The notes under the pieces: model-generated
The model's database searches: none
The model's input: the letters and a program-made list of their open reading frames with translations, nothing else
What the model was told of the DNA's origin: nothing
Part shown: in pieces, positions 50,969-58,034 of the stretch
How the letters are laid out: every line of letters begins with the position of its first letter
How positions within the stretch are numbered: the stretch's first letter is position 1
NCBI GenBank assembly: GCA_022843625.1
Contig: JALHNH010000011.1
Coordinates: forward strand, 1 to 64,000
DNA from: Bryobacter sp.
GTDB lineage: Bacteria; Acidobacteriota; Terriglobia; Bryobacterales; Bryobacteraceae
Direction of reading: 5' to 3'
DNA length: 64,000 nt
Program-made: the position numbers and the translations under genes

Positions 50969-51591
50969 TGGGTGGGAGTCCTGCGAGCATCGATGACAGC
51001 ACGTACGGGCGCGAATTCGCTGCGGTGCTGTGGCGTAGCCCCATATCTTTGTAACGCTGCCAGATGGTCTCGTGTTCCATAGCCTTTGTTGCTAGTGAGA
51101 TTGTATACGGGGTAGCGGGCGTGGAATTGATTGAGGAGCCGGTCGCGATCGACTTTGGCGAGAATGGAAGCAGCGGCGATCGAGCGGGATATGGCGTCAC
51201 CGTGGATGATAGCTTGCTGTTCGATAGGGGAGTTGATGCCGATGGCGTCGATGAGGAGATAGTCGGGTTGGGGGTCGAGAGCCTGAACGGCGCGAAGCAT
51301 GGCGAGGCGGCTGGCTTCGAGGATGTTGATCTTGCGGATCTCTTCGACGCTGGCATAGCCGACAGCCCAAGCGAGTGCTTCGCCTTTAATTTGATCGGCG
51401 AGGCGGGAGCGTTCGGCTGGGGGTACGATTTTGGAATCGCGGAGACCTTTGATTCTGCAGGGGTGAGGAAGGATGACAGCGGCTGCGGTAACCGGCCCAA
51501 ACAGACAGCCCCGGCCGGCTTCATCGATGCCGGCCGGAGCTGAATATCCGAGAGCCCGCAAGCGGGCTTCAGTTTTGAGTGAGCAGACCAA
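50965..51591 (-). CDS. rnhB: Ribonuclease HII
   Basis: 208 residues from TTG 51591. RNase HII signature: APAGIDEAGRGCLFGPVTAAAVIL (catalytic DEAGRG), LRDSKIVPPAER, ILEASRLAMLRAV, LLIDAIG and SIAAASILAKVDRD. It cuts RNA in RNA-DNA hybrids, including single ribonucleotides in DNA. TTG 51591 is 19 bp after the rplS stop and has AAAGG upstream. The open frame continues into rplS, so the start is inferred. Confidence 0.92.
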   Translation of the reverse strand: MVCSLKTEARLRALGYSAPAGIDEAGRGCLFGPVTAAAVILPHPCRIKGLRDSKIVPPAERSRLADQIKGEALAWAVGYASVEEIRKINILEASRLAMLRAVQALDPQPDYLLIDAIGINSPIEQQAIIHGDAISRSIAAASILAKVDRDRLLNQFHARYPVYNLTSNKGYGTRDHLAALQRYGATPQHRSEFAPVRAVIDARRTPTQ

Positions 51592-51610
51592 TGGCGCTGC
51601 CTTTGGCGAA

Positions 51611-51958
51611 CTAGGTGCGCTCTTTAAGACGCGCAGCCTTGCCCTTGAGACCACGGAGGTAGTAGAGCTTGGCGCGGCGGACGCGGCCCGTGCGGACGAT
51701 GTCGATATGGTCGACGACGGGGGCGTTGATGGGGAAGATGCGCTCAATGCCGGTACCGAAGCTCATTTTGCGAACGGTGATGTTTTCGCCCATGCCGGTG
51801 TTCTTCTTGGCGATGAGAACGCCTTCGAATGCCTGGGTACGTTCTTTTTCGCCTTCGCGGATGCGGACGTGAACCTTGATGGTGTCACCGATGCGGAAAG
51901 CGGGGTGATCGGTGCGCTTGTTTGCGTTGTAGACCTTGGCTAGTGCCGGATGAATCAT
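51611..51958 (-). CDS. rplS: 50S ribosomal protein L19
   Basis: 115 residues from ATG 51958, preceded by GAGGTT. The sequence [93 protein letters not shown] is a complete L19. It lies at the 30S-50S interface. It is 5 bp from trmD and 19 bp from rnhB. Confidence 0.97.
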   Translation of the reverse strand: MIHPALAKVYNANKRTDHPAFRIGDTIKVHVRIREGEKERTQAFEGVLIAKKNTGMGENITVRKMSFGTGIERIFPINAPVVDHIDIVRTGRVRRAKLYYLRGLKGKAARLKERT

Positions 51959-51963
51959 AAGAA

Positions 51964-52701
51964 TTAACCTCTTTCGTGAGTCCCGCCGGTGAGGTCGGGA
52001 CGGTTTTTTAGGCGTTTGGCGAGAGCTTGAGCAGCGCGCCAGCGCTTGATTTCGGCATGGTTGCCCCCGAGTAACACATCGGGTACCTGCCAGCCGTTGA
52101 AGTCCGCCGGTCTTGTGTAATGCGGACAATCCAGCAAGGGGACGCCGTTCTCGTCAGCTTCAGAGAACGACTCAAATTGCGAGGAAGCTGCGTTGCCCAG
52201 TACTCCGGGAACGAGCCTCGCGACCGCGTCGACCACGATGGCAGCTGGGAGTTCCCCGCCCGACAACACGTAGTCGCCGATCGAGAATTCGTCATCCACC
52301 AGATGGTCGGTTATCCGCTCATCTACGCCTTCGTATCGGCCGCAGAGGAGCAGAACCTGGTCATACTGCAGCATTGCCCGGGCATCAGCTTGTTGAAAGC
52401 GTTTGCCTTGGGCGGATAGCAGAATGACGCGGGTATTGCCATTGTTGCCTTCTTCGTTTGGCTCGAAGCGTTGGGGCAGGATCGACCGGATGGCCTGGTA
52501 AACAGGTTCAACCTTGAGCACCATGCCTTCGCCGCCCCCAAAGGGACGATCGTCGACTGTGGAGTGACGGTCTGAGGTCCAATCGCGAAGATTGTGAACC
52601 CGGATGTCGATCAAGCCTGCTTCCACGGCCTTCGGGACCACGCCGTTTTTGAGCGGGCCTTCGAAGAAGGTAGGAAAAATCGTAAGGATGTGAAAGATCA
52701 T
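51964..52701 (-). CDS. trmD: tRNA (guanine-N1)-methyltransferase
   Basis: 245 residues. SPOUT fold with [95 protein letters not shown] and [11 protein letters not shown]. It methylates G37 of tRNAs to prevent frameshifting. The start overlaps the rimM stop by 4 bp, and rplS follows 5 bp downstream: the conserved rimM-trmD-rplS order. Confidence 0.97.
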   Translation of the reverse strand: MIFHILTIFPTFFEGPLKNGVVPKAVEAGLIDIRVHNLRDWTSDRHSTVDDRPFGGGEGMVLKVEPVYQAIRSILPQRFEPNEEGNNGNTRVILLSAQGKRFQQADARAMLQYDQVLLLCGRYEGVDERITDHLVDDEFSIGDYVLSGGELPAAIVVDAVARLVPGVLGNAASSQFESFSEADENGVPLLDCPHYTRPADFNGWQVPDVLLGGNHAEIKRWRAAQALAKRLKNRPDLTGGTHERG

Positions 52702-53222
52702 TGGCTGTTGACTTCGAGGAGGCCCTCGGGGAGGTCAGAGACCAGCCGTTTATTGGGGAGATCCATGGACGGGAAGAAAGCCGGGACATAGGGAACAAGA
52801 GCGTTGTTGGTGTCCAGCTGAAGCCAGACCTGAGCGCCTTCTTCGAAGATGTCTTCGACAGTACCGAGCAGGGAGTCCTTTTTGTCAAAAATCTGGCAAC
52901 CGATGAGGTCACTCAAAAACACTTCGCCCTCTTTGGGCTGACGGCGGGCAGCGAGAGGAATACAAAGGTCAATGCCCCGGAGGGCGTTGGCCTGGTCGAT
53001 GGAATCGACACCGGCAAACTTGACCACTGCTTTCTCGACATGCATCCAGGCTTCTTCGATTTCGAGGATTTTCGGCGGGGTAGATGCCGAATCAAAAACC
53101 GAGACGCTTTGGACTTCGCTCAACCGTTCGATTCCCGTTGTGTGGAGGTCGACAATCAGCTCACCTTTGTTGCCTCTCGGCTTCATGACGGTTGCCAGCG
53201 TCAACCAACCTTCGGGAACCAT
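52698..53222 (-). CDS. rimM: 16S rRNA processing protein RimM
   Basis: 174 residues from ATG 53222. N-terminal beta-barrel (LTLATVMKPRGNKGELIVDLHTTGIERL) and C-terminal PRC-barrel (FLSDLIGCQIFDKKDSLLGTVEDIFEEGAQ, ALVPYVPAFFPSMDLPNKRLVSDLPEGLLE). It assists 30S head maturation by binding S19. The open frame extends 25 codons upstream over khpA, so ATG 53222, 2 bp past the khpA stop, is preferred. Confidence 0.92.
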   Translation of the reverse strand: MVPEGWLTLATVMKPRGNKGELIVDLHTTGIERLSEVQSVSVFDSASTPPKILEIEEAWMHVEKAVVKFAGVDSIDQANALRGIDLCIPLAARRQPKEGEVFLSDLIGCQIFDKKDSLLGTVEDIFEEGAQVWLQLDTNNALVPYVPAFFPSMDLPNKRLVSDLPEGLLEVNSQ

Positions 53223-53224
53223 AA

Positions 53225-53455
53225 CTATTCCAGGATCGAAAGCTCGAAGCGACGGTTCTGCTTCATGCCGACCGCGCCCAGAAGGGTACGGATACAACGA
53301 GCGGTTCGGCCCTGTTTGCCGATAATTTTGCCAATGTCTTCGGGGGCAACACGGAGTTCGAGAACGGTTACACGTTCGCCCTGGACTTCCTTGACAGTGA
53401 CGGATGCAGGCGCATCAACGAGCGCCTTGGCGATCTCTTCCACTAAATCTTTCAT
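53225..53455 (-). CDS. khpA: KH-domain RNA-binding protein KhpA
   Basis: 76 residues, single KH domain: [20 protein letters not shown], then [28 protein letters not shown] with the [13 protein letters not shown] loop. KhpA binds RNA and in Gram-positives works with KhpB (EloR) in cell elongation; its role in Acidobacteriota is not known. Position between rpsP and rimM is the common one. Confidence 0.93.
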   Translation of the reverse strand: MKDLVEEIAKALVDAPASVTVKEVQGERVTVLELRVAPEDIGKIIGKQGRTARCIRTLLGAVGMKQNRRFELSILE

Positions 53456-53482
53456 GGCCGTGAGGCTCCTTCAAGAAATGGA

Positions 53483-53743
53483 CTAAGCAGCAACAGTAGC
53501 TTCGACTTGAGCAGGGTTCTTCCTGATCAAACGAGCAACGGTGTCAGAAGGCTGTGCGCCATTCTTCATCCAGTACTGAATACGGTCATGCTTGAGGCTA
53601 ACGATCTGGGGCTGGGCTACAGGATTGTAGTGACCCACAACTTCAACCGCACGGCCGTCGCGTGCTCTTTCCTTCTCGATAACAACCAGGCGGTAGGTCG
53701 GCTTCTTTTTTGAGCCGAAACGCGCTAAACGAATCATCAACAT
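53483..53743 (-). CDS. rpsP: 30S ribosomal protein S16
   Basis: 86 residues (ATG 53743; ATG 53737 also possible). IRLARFGSKKKPTYRLVVIEKERARDGRAVEVVGHYNP and KHDRIQYWMKNGAQPSDTVARLI are characteristic of S16. AGGAG lies upstream of ATG 53743. It starts 57 bp after ffh and begins the ribosomal part of the operon. Confidence 0.95.
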   Translation of the reverse strand: MLMIRLARFGSKKKPTYRLVVIEKERARDGRAVEVVGHYNPVAQPQIVSLKHDRIQYWMKNGAQPSDTVARLIRKNPAQVEATVAA

Positions 53744-53800
53744 CGAACCTATTCTCCTCTACAAAAAACCTGCGTGAGCGGGGTTATGATTTGGCGCCAG

Positions 53801-55192
53801 TTAGCGCCGCATCAGATCTTCTATTCCAGGCAAGCCCATTTTGGCGAGGCGCTTAGCCATCGAGCCACCGAACTTACCGCCCCCAAGGCCGCCGAGAGAA
53901 TCCGTTAAGGTCTTCATCATCTTGCGGGCTTGAGTGTATTGTTTCAGCAAATTGTTAATGTCCTGGGGCTGCGTGCCACTGCCTTTGGCAATGCGGCGGC
54001 GGCGGGCTCCATTGATCACCATGTGATTGGCGCGCTCGAAAGGAGTCATCGAATCGATGATCGCGACGATCTTGGTGAGTTCGCTCTCGTCCATCTTGGC
54101 TTCCTTCATTTGCTTGGACATTTTGTCCATGCCGGGGATCATGCCCATGAGGGAATCGAGAGGACCGAGTTTACGAAGCTGTTTGAGTTGTTCTTTGAAA
54201 TCCTCAAGAGTGAAGTCGTTATCGATGAGCTTGCGCTGCATCTTTTCGGCTTCCTTCATGTCGATGGCACCCTCGACCTTTTCGATCAGGCTGAGGACGT
54301 CTCCCATGCCGAGAATGCGCTGGGCGACTCGATCGGGATGGAAGGCTTCAAAGGCGTCGGGCTTTTCGCCGACACCGACAAACTTGAGGGGCTGTCCGGT
54401 AATCTGACGGACACTGAGGGCTGCACCACCGCGGGCGTCGCCATCCATCTTGGTGAGGATGATGCCGGTGATGCCGAGTTGCTTGTTGAATTCGTCGGCA
54501 GAACGGACGGCGTCCTGGCCGGTCATGGCGTCAGCAACGAAGAGGATTTCCTGGGGGTTGAGATATTCTTTGAGCTCTTTGAGCTCCTGCATCAGGGCTT
54601 CGTCGATGTGGAGACGACCGGCGGTGTCAACGAGGATGACGTCGCGGCCTTCGCGGATGGCGGCCATGCGGGCGCCTTTGACGAGGTCGATCGGCTTTTG
54701 GTCGGGCTCGCCGTCGTGAATCGGGATGCTGAGCTGTTTGGCGAGTACGGCGAGCTGCTGACGGGCGGCAGGACGGTAAACGTCGACCGAGACCAGCTGC
54801 GGCTTCTTGCCCTCTTTGGTGAGCAGCTTGGCGAGCTTGGAGGTAGAGGTGGTTTTACCGGAACCCTGGAGGCCGACAATCATGATGACCGTGGGGGGCT
54901 CGTTAGCGAAACGGAGCTTGGACTGGTGGGTGCCAAGGAGGCGGATCAGCTCGTCTTTGACGATCTTGACGACCTGCTGCGAAGGAGAAAGAGCCTGGAG
55001 AACCTCTTCGCCCTTCGCCTTTTCCCTAACGTTTTCAATGAGTTCCTTGACTACTTTGAAGTGGACGTCGGCTTCGAGCAAAGCGACACGGATCTCCTTC
55101 AAGGCCGCATCCATGTTGGCCTCGGTGAGTTTTCCTTCTCCGCGCAGGTTTTTGAAGACGCGCTGGAGCTTGTCGCTTAAGCTATCGAACAT
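53801..55192 (-). CDS. ffh: Signal recognition particle GTPase Ffh
   Basis: 463 residues: N domain (about 1-90), G domain with GLQGSGKTTSTSKLAKLL (P-loop near 108-115), DVYRPAARQQL, DTAGRLHIDEALMQEL, TKMDGDARGGAALS and, from about 300, the Met-rich M domain (MGMIPGMDKMSKQMKEAKMDES ... GSGTQPQDINNLLKQYTQARKMMKTL) that binds SRP RNA and signal sequences. It heads the minus-strand housekeeping operon. It works with FtsY and feeds the Sec machinery, upstream of LepB in the pathway and in the operon. Confidence 0.97.
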   Translation of the reverse strand: MFDSLSDKLQRVFKNLRGEGKLTEANMDAALKEIRVALLEADVHFKVVKELIENVREKAKGEEVLQALSPSQQVVKIVKDELIRLLGTHQSKLRFANEPPTVIMIVGLQGSGKTTSTSKLAKLLTKEGKKPQLVSVDVYRPAARQQLAVLAKQLSIPIHDGEPDQKPIDLVKGARMAAIREGRDVILVDTAGRLHIDEALMQELKELKEYLNPQEILFVADAMTGQDAVRSADEFNKQLGITGIILTKMDGDARGGAALSVRQITGQPLKFVGVGEKPDAFEAFHPDRVAQRILGMGDVLSLIEKVEGAIDMKEAEKMQRKLIDNDFTLEDFKEQLKQLRKLGPLDSLMGMIPGMDKMSKQMKEAKMDESELTKIVAIIDSMTPFERANHMVINGARRRRIAKGSGTQPQDINNLLKQYTQARKMMKTLTDSLGGLGGGKFGGSMAKRLAKMGLPGIEDLMRR

Positions 55193-55335
55193 CGTAGTTT
55201 GGGGTGTTCAGGGTAAATTGGGCGGGACTCGACCAAAACCCTGATTTTAGCAGATCGGTAGGGGATTCGGGTAGAGGGGCGGCGGATTGGGAGGTTCGGG
55301 TAAACTTTTCAGGCCGGATGTTCGATTCATGAATC

Positions 55336-56034
55336 ATGGTGAAGCTTCTGCTCTCTGCGATTCTGCTTGTGTGCAGCCCGGCGAGCCCGGTTGCCTGCGC
55401 TGCTGGATTCGTTCACTACCCAACTCAGAATTTCGGCGTTGCTCAGGTTCAAGGGCACACCGTTTACGTAAGTCCTGTGGCGAATCCTGTCCTGGTCAAG
55501 CGCGCGCTGCTGAAGCTTGACGCAGACCTTGCCAAAATCCACAGGATTCTGCCACCGAGCGCGGCTGCCAAGCTCGCAACGATTCCTTTCTGGATCGAAG
55601 AGAACAACCCAAGCGTTGCGTGCATGACCTACCATGCCAGCGAAGGATGGCTGCGCCAGAATGGATTTAACCCCGACAAAGCGCGAGGTATCGAGATCGG
55701 GAGCTTGCGCAATTTTCTCGACTGGCAGGTGGATCAGCCCTTTATGGTGCTGCACGAGATGTCGCATGCTTTTCATGACATCGTGCTGGGATTTGCTGAT
55801 GTCACCGTTCGCTGGGCCTACGATCTCGCGCTCGCGGCCAAGAGTTACGAGGCGGTTGCTCACGTGAATGGAAGCAGGCAGCGAGCCTACGCGTTAACCA
55901 ATCCAACGGAGTACTTCGCTGAGATCTCTGAAGCTTATTGGGGGCGGAATGATTTCTATCCGTTCAATCGGACGCAGCTGAGAACGTTTGACCCTGCAGG
56001 TTTTGCGATGCTTGAGAAGATGTGGCAGGAATGA
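55336..56034 (+). CDS. Secreted zinc metallopeptidase-like protein
   Basis: 232 residues with a signal peptide (about 1-22). It has HEMSHAFHD (HExxH at about 137-141) and downstream TEYFAEISEAYWG, whose Glu is the likely third ligand, as in anthrax-lethal-factor-like and related zincins. The substrate is unknown. ATG 55336 is the start; a ribosome site is not clear. Confidence 0.72.
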   Translation: MVKLLLSAILLVCSPASPVACAAGFVHYPTQNFGVAQVQGHTVYVSPVANPVLVKRALLKLDADLAKIHRILPPSAAAKLATIPFWIEENNPSVACMTYHASEGWLRQNGFNPDKARGIEIGSLRNFLDWQVDQPFMVLHEMSHAFHDIVLGFADVTVRWAYDLALAAKSYEAVAHVNGSRQRAYALTNPTEYFAEISEAYWGRNDFYPFNRTQLRTFDPAGFAMLEKMWQE

Positions 56035-56308
56035 GGGTGCGCGGGCGAGCTTCGAAACTTCGTCAACCCAGGCAACGTTCGATTCCTTCGCCTAGCGTGC
56101 AAGAAGTCTTTGACTACAAGGCAAATGGAATTAATTAGACACTTCAACAATGTCCCGCATTTTCTTCATGCCCCTATCAGGCTGGATTGGCAAGCGAGCT
56201 GACTGATTCCGATTCTTCTCTACACTGTGCGACTGCTCGTTACCCTGACCGTTCGATTGGTCGAATTCGGAGGTTGCATTCCGTGCTTCAGCTGCGTGAT
56301 CGGCTGAT

Positions 56309-57124
56309 CTAGTGAGCCTGCTTCGAGGCACCCAAGAACTCCGCCCACAATTGATCGACCGAAGCAAGCAACATCTGCCGCCAAATGCCGTCTCGGTAGG
56401 AATTCGTCCGCATGGCAGCGTTAAGCTTCCGAACAATCTGTTTGTCCTTGTTCCGTTCTAGCCAAAGGAGAAACGAAGCAGTAACCGTATAACCGTGCTG
56501 GTATCCTTTTCCGGCTTTGACACCACGGGGGGCGTAGGCGTCGTGAAGAGACGTTTTGTTGGATTGAAGGCCGTATAGATAGGGGATCGATTCGTCGTAG
56601 CCCTGGAGTTGTCCATTCGAGTTCAGCCGCAACAGTGGTCTATTTGTGCCCGTGAAGAACGTATAGGTGACATAGTCGGCGATACCCTCGTTGATCCAAG
56701 TCGGTCCAAAGTGGTGCCGCTGGGTCAAGAGACAGCCTACGATCCGGAGGCCGTCACAGCGTGCCGGAACCGGATAACTTTGCACCAGATGAACGAGTTC
56801 GTGAATCACAACGGCCCGGAAATCCAGCTTGGCGGATCGTTTGGCCTCTGCTGTCGATAGATGAATCTCGTTGCCCTCGGCGCGTCCAGCTATCCCCGCC
56901 TCGTCGAACGCGATGCGAATCTCAGCGGGCGGATTCGGTGGATTCGATCCGTAAAGGATCTCGGCAATCTTCGGGTACCACTCCTCGCAAAGGGGCACAA
57001 GCTCGCGTGCAAAAACAGTCAACTCTGGATCTGAGGTCTGCACGACGATGCGGGGAGTCGTTCCGGTGGCCAGCATCGGGACAAGAAAGGCCAGAGCCAA
57101 GCGCATATGAAGTACAGCATACAT
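56309..57124 (-). CDS. Secreted basic-secretory-protein (BSP) family metallopeptidase-like
   Basis: 271 residues with a signal peptide (MYAVLHMRLALAFLVPMLATGT). It carries VVIHELVHLVQSY (HExxH) and PTWINEGIADYVTY, the signature pair of the BSP domain. Members are putative secreted zinc peptidases known from plants and bacteria. ATG 57124 is chosen because AAGGA lies 4-5 bp upstream; ATG 57106 has none. No partner genes are seen, although another secreted zincin lies just upstream at 55336. Confidence 0.82.
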   Translation of the reverse strand: MYAVLHMRLALAFLVPMLATGTTPRIVVQTSDPELTVFARELVPLCEEWYPKIAEILYGSNPPNPPAEIRIAFDEAGIAGRAEGNEIHLSTAEAKRSAKLDFRAVVIHELVHLVQSYPVPARCDGLRIVGCLLTQRHHFGPTWINEGIADYVTYTFFTGTNRPLLRLNSNGQLQGYDESIPYLYGLQSNKTSLHDAYAPRGVKAGKGYQHGYTVTASFLLWLERNKDKQIVRKLNAAMRTNSYRDGIWRQMLLASVDQLWAEFLGASKQAH

Positions 57125-57195
57125 GTGTCCTTAAGCCGGTGCCAGATGAGTACAGAGTTGGCTCACCAAACTTGCGCAAAACGGCGAAGTCGTCC

Positions 57196-57408
57196 TCAGA
57201 GGTCTTCCGGTCGCAGGCCCGTCTCTTTGCCGATTTTCGCCAGGGCCGCTGGCCCCACTTCTTCGCTGTCGTGGAAGCAAAAAGTGAAATTCGGCCAGCC
57301 GGGCCGTTGAAGCTTCCTGTGTGACCCCACCTGCTTCTTGAGAGTCCAGCCCAGACGCAGCAAGGCGCTGTAGACGCGCTTTGCTTTGGACGCGCTCCAA
57401 GCGCTCAC
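57196..57408 (-). CDS. hicA: HicA-family toxin (mRNA interferase)
   Basis: 70 residues from GTG 57408. AKRVYSALLRLGWTLKKQVGSHRKL contains the HicA fold with the catalytic His of GSHRKL, then PNFTFCFHDSEEVGPAALAKIGKETGLRPEDL. The family cleaves mRNA. The start overlaps the hicB stop as GTGA. Here hicB comes first and hicA second, the less usual order. Confidence 0.88.
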   Translation of the reverse strand: MSAWSASKAKRVYSALLRLGWTLKKQVGSHRKLQRPGWPNFTFCFHDSEEVGPAALAKIGKETGLRPEDL

Positions 57409-57620
57409 GCCGCGAACAGGACCCGGAGTGGCTCTGGAACCTCCTCGCCACTCTCGATCATGTCAGCAAGCACCTGGAGGGCGATTGCCTTCACCTTCCG
57501 GATCGCCTCAATCTCTGTGACGCCATAGGCCATCACGCCGGGCAGGTCGGGGACAGAGGCCAGAATCCTGCCATCTTCCTCGCGCTCCGTTTCCACACGA
57601 ATGGGCTCGATTGACACCAT
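57405..57620 (-). CDS. hicB: HicB-family antitoxin
   Basis: 71 residues: IEPIRVETEREEDGRILASVPDLPGVMAYGVTEIEAIRKVKAIALQVLADMIESGEEVPE is the HicB partial RNase H-like fold (PDLPGV motif). There is no C-terminal DNA-binding domain, so this short form may not repress the promoter itself. GGAG lies 5 bp upstream of ATG 57620. The pair lies 134 bp from a VapC fossil. Confidence 0.88.
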   Translation of the reverse strand: MVSIEPIRVETEREEDGRILASVPDLPGVMAYGVTEIEAIRKVKAIALQVLADMIESGEEVPEPLRVLFAA

Positions 57621-57754
57621 AACAACTCCAGTCTACAGGATAGAACCCGATAAACGGCGCAGTGTAGAGCTATCCGTAAAACAAGAGCGGCAGCGCCAGA
57701 CCTCCGGGTTTGGCTTGCGTCCAACTGAGCGGGAATCGTGCGCCACTCCATTTG

Positions 57755-57961
57755 CCAGGTTCGGCGTCGCAATCCGCTCACAAAATCGAAATGGGAGTCT
57801 CGGTTCATGACGGGCATGGAATATTGCCTCCACAGGGCTGCGATCCAGATGTCGTTGGCCGGAATGGGCTTACCTGCAGCTTTGAGTTCCAGCCGGATCG
57901 CTGCAGAGTGTCGAGCGGTGGAACTGGCGCGGGGGCGGATCTTCGCCGGACCGCCGGGGCA
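57755..57961 (-). pseudogene. Remnant of a VapC-like PIN-domain toxin
   Basis: The minus-strand frame from just after a TAG at 57962-57964 reads ...RLELKAAGKPIPANDIWIAAL...SMPVMNRDSHFDFVSGLRRRTW, the C-terminal half of a PIN-domain VapC (ND.WIAA and SRD.HFD motifs with the third and fourth acidic residues). The N-terminal half with the first catalytic Asp is absent, and no vapB is present. The frame then runs on without family resemblance. It borders the inverted repeat at 57957-58001, which may mark the break. Confidence 0.65.
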
Positions 57962-58001
57962 CTATCGAAATTGCACCGTAAAGCAAGTCTCGATAGTGCC
58001 C
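57957..58001. repeat. 12-bp inverted repeat at the edge of the VapC remnant
   Basis: GGGCACTATCGA (57957-57968) is exactly complementary to TCGATAGTGCCC (57990-58001) with a 21-bp loop. It lies 33 bp after the stop of the P460 gene at 58035, so it could act as a weak terminator or RNA-stability hairpin for that gene (no T-run), or be the scar of a lost element. Confidence 0.5.
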
Positions 58002-58034
58002 TGCGATTAGAAGCCGGCAGATACGGCCAGCGGT

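Noticed and set aside
53930..55180. 416-codon plus-strand frame opposite ffh
   Set aside because: It is the mirror of the ffh coding bias; ffh is certain on the other strand.
56131..56436. Minus-strand frame downstream of the BSP gene (ends in MKKMRDIVEVSN)
   Set aside because: Overlaps the BSP gene in another frame and has no support beyond length.
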